Part shown: in pieces, positions 10,401 to 16,424 of the stretch
How positions within the stretch are numbered: position 1 is the stretch's first letter
Layout of the letters: the number at the start of each line of letters is the position of its first letter
Assembly (NCBI RefSeq): GCF_002153655.1
Contig: NZ_JOPJ01000003.1
Location: 1 to 64,000 of the forward strand
Direction of reading: 5' to 3'
Source: Acetobacter okinawensis
GTDB lineage: Bacteria > Pseudomonadota > Alphaproteobacteria > Acetobacterales > Acetobacteraceae
Length of the DNA stretch: 64,000 bases
Translations under genes and position numbers: made by a program
The notes under the pieces: model-generated
Told to the model about the DNA's origin: nothing
Database searches by the model: none
What the model saw: only the letters and a program-made list of their open reading frames with translations

Positions 10401-12006
10401 AGTGCGACAGGCCACGATAACGCGGAGACAGCACAGCCAGAGGCGTGTCATCCCCCATGGAGCCAATGGCCTCGCTCGCGTCTTCCACCATCGGGTGGAG
10501 CAGGGTTTCCAGCTCTTCGAGTGTGGTGCCAACAGCCAGCTGGCGGCGGCGCAGTTCATCCCCCTTGTAATAGACCGGCTCGGTCACATCCGAGCGGACA
10601 AGGTGGCCGATCTTCTGGGTCCGCTTGATCCAGTCCGAAAAATCCTGACGGGAGGACAGCACATCCAACAGCGCGCTGTTACCGTACAGTCTGGCTTCGT
10701 CCAGGTCCACGCCAATCATCTCACCCGGGCCAAGGCGGCCACGGCTGACAATGGCGTTTTCTGGCACGCGGACCATGCCGGTTTCGGAGCCAACAATCAG
10801 CAGGTTGTCGGTGGTCACAGTGTAACGCAGCGGGCGCAGACCGGAGCGGTCCAGACCAGCCACAACCCAGCGGCCATCGGTCGCACACAGGGCTGCGGGG
10901 CCATCCCACGGTTCCATCACCGCATTGCAGTAGGTGAACATGTCGCGGTGGGCGGGCTTCATGGCCGCATTGCCGCCGACACTGGCCGGGATCATCAGCG
11001 CCTTGGCCGACGGGGCATCGCGCCCGGCAAAGGTCAGCAGTTCAAACACGTTGTCCAGCGTGGCCGTATCCGACCCACCAGCCTGCACCAGCGGCTTGAT
11101 GTCGGCCATCCACGGGTCAAGGTCGGGGTGGGACAGGCGCGTTTCGTGGCTTTTCATCCAGTTGATGTTGCCCGAGATGGTGTTGATCTCACCATTATGG
11201 GCAAGGCGACGGAACGGCTGCGCCAGCTTCCATGTGGGGAAGGTGTTGGTCGAATAGCGCTGGTGGTAAATGGCAAAGCGGCTGACAAAGCGCTCGTCCA
11301 GCAGGTCTGGGTAGAACTCGGTCAGATGCTCGGCAAGGAACATACCCTTATAGATAAGCGAGCGGCATGACAGCGAGCAGATATACAGGTCCACCTGCGC
11401 TGCAATGGCGGCTTTTTCTATCCGGCGGCGGATAACGTACAGATCGCGCTCAAATGCCTCCTCCGTTTTACCCGGCAGGTTGCGGATGAGAATCTGCTCG
11501 ATTTCGGGGCGGGTGGCATTGGCTTTTTCCCCAATGCAGGAGGTGTCGATCGGCACCTGCCGCCAGCCGTAAATGCCATAGCCAAAGGCCAGAATCTGGG
11601 TTTCGATAATCTGGCGGCACTGTTCCTGCGCCACAAAATCGGTCTTGGGCAGGAACACCTGCCCCACAGCAATGGGGCCATCGCTGGGGCGGTCACCCGT
11701 GCTGGTAATGGCGTCGGCAAAAAATTCCTGCGGAATTTCCACATGAATACCCGCGCCATCGCCTGTTTTGCCGTCAGCATCAACCGCACCACGGTGCCAG
11801 ATGGCCTTCAGGGCTGCAATGCCAGCCTCCACCACCTCGCGGCGGCGCTTGCCATCGAGGGCCGCCACAAGGCCCACACCGCAGGAATCGCGCTCATCCG
11901 CCGGGTCATACAGCCCGTCGAGGGCTTGCACGTTGGCGTCCCATGCCTTGAGAAACTCTTCACCGCTTTCAGCGGAAACAGTGTGCGAAAACTGTTCCAT
12001 ATCCAT
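7450..12006 (-). CDS. gltB: Glutamate synthase (NADPH) large subunit
   Basis: Alpha subunit of GOGAT, converting glutamine plus 2-oxoglutarate into two glutamates. The chosen start at 12006 (MDMEQF, 1518 residues) overlaps the gltD stop as TAATG and has GGAG just upstream; a start at 12051 would overlap gltD by 46 bases. Domains in order: glutaminase (Ntn) domain whose nucleophile Cys42 in DSCGVG becomes N-terminal after propeptide removal, central domain, FMN-binding synthase barrel, and a C-terminal beta helix. The 3Fe-4S cluster cysteines are visible in CIMVRQCHSNTCPVGVC near residues 1138-1155. The order gltD-gltB is reversed relative to Escherichia coli. Confidence 0.98.
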   Translation of the reverse strand: MDMEQFSHTVSAESGEEFLKAWDANVQALDGLYDPADERDSCGVGLVAALDGKRRREVVEAGIAALKAIWHRGAVDADGKTGDGAGIHVEIPQEFFADAITSTGDRPSDGPIAVGQVFLPKTDFVAQEQCRQIIETQILAFGYGIYGWRQVPIDTSCIGEKANATRPEIEQILIRNLPGKTEEAFERDLYVIRRRIEKAAIAAQVDLYICSLSCRSLIYKGMFLAEHLTEFYPDLLDERFVSRFAIYHQRYSTNTFPTWKLAQPFRRLAHNGEINTISGNINWMKSHETRLSHPDLDPWMADIKPLVQAGGSDTATLDNVFELLTFAGRDAPSAKALMIPASVGGNAAMKPAHRDMFTYCNAVMEPWDGPAALCATDGRWVVAGLDRSGLRPLRYTVTTDNLLIVGSETGMVRVPENAIVSRGRLGPGEMIGVDLDEARLYGNSALLDVLSSRQDFSDWIKRTQKIGHLVRSDVTEPVYYKGDELRRRQLAVGTTLEELETLLHPMVEDASEAIGSMGDDTPLAVLSPRYRGLSHYFRQMFSQVTNPPIDSLREAGVMSLATRLGNLGNILDQSAEQCDMLQLPSPVLTSGEYEALRGFCGASASVIDCTFPAADGEAGLREAIARIRREAEESVRGGCTHVFLTDEAQSPDRASIPMILATGAVHTHLVRTSLRTFTSLNVRTSTALDVHAIAVTIGVGATTVNPYLAQESIADRHRRGLFGSRSLRECMERYRKAVDKGLLKIMSKMGISIVASYRGGCNFEAVGLSRALTAEFFPGMPSRISGIGLSGIARNALSFHEQAWGSASALTLPVGGLYKLRRSGEQHAFDGGLIHMLQTAVATDSFTIYQRYADAVRAQPPVALRDLLDFRDGRTPIPVEEVESITQLRKRLISPAISLGALSPEAHETLSIAMNRIGAKSDSGEGGEDPARAKPRPNGDNASSAIKQVASGRFGVTAQYLNDCRELEIKVAQGAKPGEGGQLPGFKVTELIAKLRHATPGVTLISPPPHHDIYSIEDLAQLIYDLKQINPDASVTVKLVARSGIGTIAAGVAKAKADAILISGHSGGTGASPVSSIKYAGLPWELGLAETHQVLMLNRLRHRVRLRADGGIKTGRDVVIAAMLGAEEFGIGTASLVAMGCIMVRQCHSNTCPVGVCSQDPAMRAKFEGTPEKVINLFSFIAEDVRNILASLGFRTLNEVIGRTDLLRQVSRGADYLDDLDLNSLLSQADPGPYARYCTLEGRNEVPDTLDAQMINDARPLFDHGEKMQLHYNVQNTQRAIGTRISSLIVRQFGMKTLAPGHLTVRLRGSAGQSLGAFAVQGLKLEVLGDANDYVGKGLSGATITVRPSPSSTLVSNQNAIIGNTVLYGATAGELYAAGQAGERFAVRNSGATAVIEGCGSNCCEYMTGGTVVVLGEVGDNFGAGFTGGMAFVLDSNGGFTKRINPEALLWSRVSDPKWAEKLRALVERHVEETGSAYASMLLHKWDEVLPQFWQIVPKDYAKIIGFSVDGAEQAISA

Positions 12007-13451
12007 TATCCCTGCTCCGCCGTACGAGCCGTTGCATCGGCCCTGATCCACTCATGGATGCTCTGGGCAGCTTCCCGCCCGTCCTTGATCGCCCACACGA
12101 CCAGACTGGCCCCACGTACAATATCCCCTGCTGCAAACACACCGGGCAGCGAGGTCATGAAGCTCTTCTGGTCCACCTTGAGCGTTCCCCAGCGCGAGGC
12201 CGCGAGTGCGGGCTCATCCCACAACTGCGGCAGGGGTTCGGGGTCAAAGCCGAGGGCTGCGATCACCAGATCGGCCTCAAGCGTAAAGGAAGACCCTTCC
12301 AGCGGTTCGACCGACTGGCGGCCCGAGGCATCGGGCAGGCCCAGCTTCATGCGGGATGCGCGCACGCCTGTGACGTGTGTGTCACCAAGGAATGCCTCAG
12401 GGGCGGCCAGCCATTCAAACTGCACGCCTTCCTCCTCCGCATTTTTTACCTCCCGCGTGGAGCCGGGCATGTTCGCGCGGTCACGGCGGTAGAGGCAGCG
12501 TACGGATTTGGCACCCTGACGAATGGCCGTGCGCACGCAGTCCATGGCTGTATCGCCACCGCCGAGCACCACCACATTTTTACCTGCTGCATCCAGCGCC
12601 TGCGCGTCTTCAGGCAACACATCGCCCAAAGAGCGGCGGTTGGAGGCCGTCAGGTAGTCCAGCGCCTTCTCAATCCCTGCAAGGCCGGCACCGGGGCCGC
12701 CAATTGCGCGGGATTTGTACACGCCGGTTGCAATCAGCACCGCATTATGCCGCCCACGCAGCTCGGCAAAGGACAACTCGCCCGCGCCAGAGCCAATGCC
12801 CTGACCAAGGTGGAACACAACCCCACCGTCCACCAGCAGTTCGTGCCTGCGTGCGACAATATGCTTTTCAAGCTTGAAGCCGGGAATACCGTAAACCAGC
12901 AGCCCGCCCACGCGGTCATACCGGTCATACACATGGACCTGATAGCCCTGCGCGCGTAGCTGGTCGGCAGCCGCAAGCCCGGCGGGGCCAGCCCCCACAA
13001 TACCCACGGATTCGGAGCGCTCACGCACGGGGGCAACCGGCTTGACCCAGCCGTTCTCAAACGCCGTATCGGTTACAAAGCGTTCAACCGCACCAATGGT
13101 GACGCTCTCAAACCCCGGCTCGATCACGCAGCTCCCTTCGCACAGGCGATCCTGCGGGCAGATGCGGCCACAGATTTCGGGGAAGGTGTTTGTGGCGGAG
13201 GACACGCCATAGGCTTCCTCCAGCCGCCCCTGCGCCGTGAGCATCAGCCAGTCGGGGATGTTGTTCCCCAACGGGCAGTGCACGGAGCAGAACGGCACAC
13301 CACACTGCGAGCAGCGGCTGGCCTGCTCGGTCGCCTGCTCGGGTTTGAAGTCATTGTAAATTTCGTCAAAATCCGTCCGCCGCTCAGCCGCCGTGCGTTT
13401 TTGTGGCTGCTTTTGCGGAACGGAGACAAATTTCAGCATCTTGGTTGTCAT
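12006..13451 (-). CDS. gltD: Glutamate synthase (NADPH) small subunit
   Basis: Beta subunit of GOGAT, which takes electrons from NADPH through FAD and passes them via iron-sulfur clusters to GltB. In the 481-residue protein the N-terminal cysteines form two groups: Cys47, 50, 55, 59 and Cys94, 98, 104, 108. The FAD-binding GAGPAG is at 153-158 and the NADPH-binding VVLGGGDTAMDC is at 294-305. It precedes gltB with a TAATG junction, indicating translational coupling. The 195-base upstream gap holds an 11-base-pair inverted repeat around an AT-rich core. Confidence 0.97.
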   Translation of the reverse strand: MTTKMLKFVSVPQKQPQKRTAAERRTDFDEIYNDFKPEQATEQASRCSQCGVPFCSVHCPLGNNIPDWLMLTAQGRLEEAYGVSSATNTFPEICGRICPQDRLCEGSCVIEPGFESVTIGAVERFVTDTAFENGWVKPVAPVRERSESVGIVGAGPAGLAAADQLRAQGYQVHVYDRYDRVGGLLVYGIPGFKLEKHIVARRHELLVDGGVVFHLGQGIGSGAGELSFAELRGRHNAVLIATGVYKSRAIGGPGAGLAGIEKALDYLTASNRRSLGDVLPEDAQALDAAGKNVVVLGGGDTAMDCVRTAIRQGAKSVRCLYRRDRANMPGSTREVKNAEEEGVQFEWLAAPEAFLGDTHVTGVRASRMKLGLPDASGRQSVEPLEGSSFTLEADLVIAALGFDPEPLPQLWDEPALAASRWGTLKVDQKSFMTSLPGVFAAGDIVRGASLVVWAIKDGREAAQSIHEWIRADATARTAEQG

Positions 13452-13574
13452 ACGCCATCCCCGGCTACAAAGGGCGCGGCAGACAAACCTCGCCCCCTAA
13501 AATCAAGCAGGAGGGAACGTGCCTGTTATCGTTCAGGATAAAAAGACAGCATTGCTTACCTATTTTAAATTTAA

Positions 13575-13631
13575 GTCCGGAATGACCTCAAAATACGCAT
13601 TTTTTACAATTTAAAGCGTCTCATTCCGGAC
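13575..13631. promoter_or_regulatory. Perfect 11-bp inverted repeat flanking an AT-rich core upstream of gltD
   Basis: The arms GTCCGGAATGA (13575-13585) and TCATTCCGGAC (13621-13631) are perfect complements separated by 35 AT-rich bases. A run of six T follows on the plus strand (13633-13638). It lies 124 bases upstream of the gltD start and 15 bases beyond the stop of the NDUFA9-like gene. It could be a hairpin terminator for that gene with an unusually large loop, or a bipartite operator for the glt operon. Confidence 0.5.
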
Positions 13632-13646
13632 CTTTTTTGCTCCAAC

Positions 13647-14603
13647 CTACCGTTGTGGAACAAAAACCCCAGAGCGGCCACCGCCAACCCTGTAACGCTC
13701 CAGATAAAACGGCACACAGGCCTGCACGCTGCGCGGCACAAGCCCCAGCACCTCAAACCCCGATTCCGTGGGGGGCACAACATTATCCTGCGCAAGCATA
13801 AGCAACTGGTCCCGCGTAAGAACCTTACCCGGCAAACGCTCCAGCACCGCCGCCTGCAAACGGGCCAGCGCCATGGGTACACGCACCACCGGCCTGTCGC
13901 GCTGCGTCTGGCGCAAGACAAAGGTCGCAATATCCTGCATGGTCATAACGTCAGGCCCGCCAAGCTGCCATACACGCCCCGAGAGTTCGGGCGTATCCGC
14001 CACCTGCGCCACAACCTGCGCCACATCCCCCACATAAACGGGCTGCACGCGCGTGGTTGCCCCGTAAACCGGCATAAACGGCAGATAGCGCGCCAGCGCA
14101 CCAAACAGGTTAAAGAACCTGTCCTCCGGCCCAAAAATAACCGAGGGGCGCACAATGGAGGCATCGGGGCGGTACTGCCGCACCAGCGCCTCGCCCGCCG
14201 CCCGGCTGCGCCCATAGGCGGATGGCGCATGCTCCGACACACCAAGGGCGGACATATGCACGTAACGTGCCACCCCAGCCTCCGCCGCCAGCCGCGCCAC
14301 ACGCCCTGCCCCATCTACATTGACCGCATGCAGGCTCTGCGCAGAGGAGGAAGACAGGATAGCCGCAAGATTAACCACCACATCGGCACCACGCACCACG
14401 CAAGCCACCGTACTCTCATCAAGCACGGATGCGTAAAAAGGGGCCACCTGCCCCACACGCCCCATGGGGCGTAGCAAAGCCCCCCGGTCGGGCCGCCTGC
14501 TGGCCACACGGACCGTGTACCCGGCCCGCGCCAGACACTGCACAACATACTGGCCGACAAAACCGTTACCGCCCAGCACCGCCGCAGTTCTGTTCCCATT
14601 CAT
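13647..14603 (-). CDS. Atypical SDR of the complex I NDUFA9 type
   Basis: A 318-residue NAD(P)-binding Rossmann protein of the extended/atypical SDR group related to the mitochondrial complex I accessory subunit NDUFA9. The dinucleotide motif GGNGFVGQ is at residues 11-18, a basic residue cluster (SRRPDRG) follows beta 2, as in NADP-preferring members, and the usual YxxxK is degenerate as YGRSRAAGE near residue 129. Other visible motifs are VNLAAI and SIVRPSVIFGPEDRFF. The family is known in Alphaproteobacteria as a quinone-reductase-like or complex I associated protein; its catalytic activity is uncertain. Confidence 0.82.
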   Translation of the reverse strand: MNGNRTAAVLGGNGFVGQYVVQCLARAGYTVRVASRRPDRGALLRPMGRVGQVAPFYASVLDESTVACVVRGADVVVNLAAILSSSSAQSLHAVNVDGAGRVARLAAEAGVARYVHMSALGVSEHAPSAYGRSRAAGEALVRQYRPDASIVRPSVIFGPEDRFFNLFGALARYLPFMPVYGATTRVQPVYVGDVAQVVAQVADTPELSGRVWQLGGPDVMTMQDIATFVLRQTQRDRPVVRVPMALARLQAAVLERLPGKVLTRDQLLMLAQDNVVPPTESGFEVLGLVPRSVQACVPFYLERYRVGGGRSGVFVPQR

Positions 14604-14724
14604 GCCCGTATTCCCTCTGCTTTAACGCCATGCGCCTATGCCAATACCCCACTGTGTGGCATTCGCCCCCAGCACGCCAGAGCGGGGGCTGACACAAATT
14701 CGTCAAAAAAAATCATTTTACCTG

Positions 14725-14753
14725 TTGACGCTAACATGTGTGCGGGGTAAATG
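14725..14753 (+). promoter_or_regulatory. Sigma-70-like promoter of tRNA-Leu
   Basis: TTGACG at 14725-14730 and TAAATG at 14748-14753 are separated by 17 bases and end 39 bases before the tRNA. This is the position expected for its promoter. Confidence 0.6.
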
Positions 14754-14792
14754 CCTCTTCACCAGCCCGGAACACTCCGGGTTGCCATTTGA

Positions 14793-14879
14793 GCCCAGAT
14801 GGCGGAATTGGTAGACGCGCAGGTTTCAGGTACCTGTGACCGAAAGGTTGTGGAAGTTCGAGTCTTCTTCTGGGCACCA
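14793..14879 (+). tRNA. tRNA-Leu (anticodon CAG)
   Basis: An 87-base cloverleaf with encoded CCA. The acceptor stem pairs GCCCAGA with TCTGGGC. The anticodon stem CAGGT/ACCTG encloses a seven-base loop with CAG, and a long type II variable arm (around GACCGAAAGGTTG) is present, as expected for leucine tRNAs. The T arm contains the GTTCGAGTC loop. Confidence 0.96.
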
Positions 14880-14908
14880 AATTCTCTCTGAGAATTGGTA
14901 AGCATAGT

Positions 14909-14935
14909 AGCCCCCGCAAGGGGGCTTCTGCTTTT
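14909..14935 (+). terminator. Terminator after tRNA-Leu
   Basis: AGCCCCC (14909-14915) pairs with GGGGGCT (14920-14926) around a GCAA tetraloop and is followed by TCTGCTTTTC. It lies 30 bases after the tRNA. A smaller ATTCTC/GAGAAT hairpin precedes it at 14881-14895. Confidence 0.7.
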
Positions 14936-15042
14936 CTACCCCCTGCTTTCATGCAAATCCCACGCTCAGCACAACGCCTCAGGCGGCGCACCATAATGTT
15001 GCGCCACACGGCGTTACCGACCAATACCACGCGAGCACAAGC

Positions 15043-15933
15043 TTACCCCGCCAGACCAGCCCCGGCAGAGGCAAAATAACGGTTTACGGCATTACACATA
15101 GCCCCCGCCACCATGGCCCTGTGCCCCGCCTGCCGCAGTGCGGCCTCATCCAGCCTGTTGGACATGAACCCCATTTCCACCAGAACAGAGGGAATCTGGG
15201 CAGATTTGAGAACCGCAAACGCGGCATGGCGGTGCGGATGGGTCAAAAGCTGCACACGGGACTGAAAGGCCGAAACCACGGCCTGCGCCATGTGGGAGGA
15301 CCCCTTGCGGGTTTCCTCCGTAACCAGACTGGCCAAAATCTGCTGCACCTCGGGCGATGCACCATGCACCATAGGCCCGCCAAAACGGTCCGCGCTGTTT
15401 TCCGTACGTGCCAAATCGGCTGTCTGGCTATCGGATGCACCGTGCGCATGGGTGTATACACTGGCCCCACGCACACTTGCATTGTGCAGCGCATCCGCAT
15501 GCATGGAAATAAAGAGTGCCGCCCCATGCTGCTGGGCCATATCCACCCGGCTATCAAGGGGGATAAAATGATCGCTCGCCCGCGTCAGCGCCACACGGTA
15601 ACGCCCCGTGGCCAGCAACTGGCGCGAAAGTTCCTGCGCCGCCGCCTCGGCCACATGCTTTTCATATGTACCGGAAAAACCGATGGCACCGGGGTCCTTG
15701 CCTCCGTGCCCCGGGTCCAGCATGACCAGCGGCTTGGATGGTGCCGCACGCCCGACCACGGCAGGGGCATGCAACACGCCCCCATGCCCTGCCCGCGCCA
15801 GAGCAGGCAGCGCCGCCCCCGCCAGAACCGCACCGCCAGCAACACCCCCCGCAACATGACCGAGAAAAGTCCTGCGCGGCACAGACAGGCTGGAAGAGGG
15901 GGAGAGCAGCAGGTGTGGCCTGTGCGGTGCCAT
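15043..15933 (-). CDS. N-acetylmuramoyl-L-alanine amidase (Amidase_3), Tat-type signal
   Basis: Zinc amidase that removes the peptide from muramic acid during septal peptidoglycan splitting. The 296-residue protein begins with a twin-arginine-like signal, VPRRTFLG (18-25), followed by a Gly/Ala-rich hydrophobic stretch, so it is probably exported by the Tat pathway (tatBC are in this window). Catalytic landmarks: MLDPGHGG with His76, Glu91 in GTYEKHV, the SMHADAL histidine near 144, and VLVEMGFMSN near 257. It resembles AmiC but lacks an AMIN domain. It is divergent from rne, a common alphaproteobacterial pairing. Confidence 0.9.
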   Translation of the reverse strand: MAPHRPHLLLSPSSSLSVPRRTFLGHVAGGVAGGAVLAGAALPALARAGHGGVLHAPAVVGRAAPSKPLVMLDPGHGGKDPGAIGFSGTYEKHVAEAAAQELSRQLLATGRYRVALTRASDHFIPLDSRVDMAQQHGAALFISMHADALHNASVRGASVYTHAHGASDSQTADLARTENSADRFGGPMVHGASPEVQQILASLVTEETRKGSSHMAQAVVSAFQSRVQLLTHPHRHAAFAVLKSAQIPSVLVEMGFMSNRLDEAALRQAGHRAMVAGAMCNAVNRYFASAGAGLAG

Positions 15934-16424
15934 TAGAGCGCGCCTTCATCCTTGAGGTTGCAAGCCCGACAATGTGCCCGAAAAATGGCAAAAAAATAAC
16001 CACCCTTTTGCAGCCCCAAGCCTTTATTACGAAGAGCTTGCAGTCTGGCGGCATTTGGGTCATGCTTAATGTGCATGGCATCTGGGCATTAGTGTACCTG
16101 CCGTGCACTCTGCCTGCTGTCTTCCGGGCGTTGTGTCTGCGCGGCATTATCCGCCAGCACCATGCGACCGGGGACCGCGCAAAGCGACGACCGAAGGATA
16201 AACGACCATAGCTCGCCCCATCGCCCTGAGTATCTCCGCCAGACCACAGGCACAGGCATGCCTGCGGGGTACTGGCGCGCGGCTGCCAGCGGGCTTTGCA
16301 GGCACCTTCGGTTTTCCAGTTCACGCCTGTTTATACCCGCTGGAAGCGCCCCTGCTCCGTGCTGCGCCATGTTGGCAAAAGCACCGCGCAGGCTGGCCAC
16401 CAACGCACCGGAGTTTTTCTTTTT
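15934..16424. promoter_or_regulatory. Long gap between the amidase gene and rne, probable rne leader
   Basis: This 491-base divergent gap has no convincing gene. Frames such as the open stretch 16296-16424 in phase with rne lack coding character, and the conserved RNase E N-terminus starts only at 16425. In other bacteria rne mRNA has a long structured leader through which RNase E controls its own synthesis; the length here fits that, but I could not fold the region. No unambiguous -35/-10 pair was seen. Confidence 0.4.

Noticed and set aside
8563-11370. Long plus-strand open frame (935 codons) across gltB
   Set aside because: It is antisense to gltB. High GC content removes stop codons from the opposite strand, and the translation is His/Arg/Gly/Gln-rich without any recognisable domain.
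16296-16424. Upstream extension of the rne frame
   Set aside because: It has no RNase E sequence; the conserved start MSKRMLIDA lies at 16425 with a ribosome binding site.
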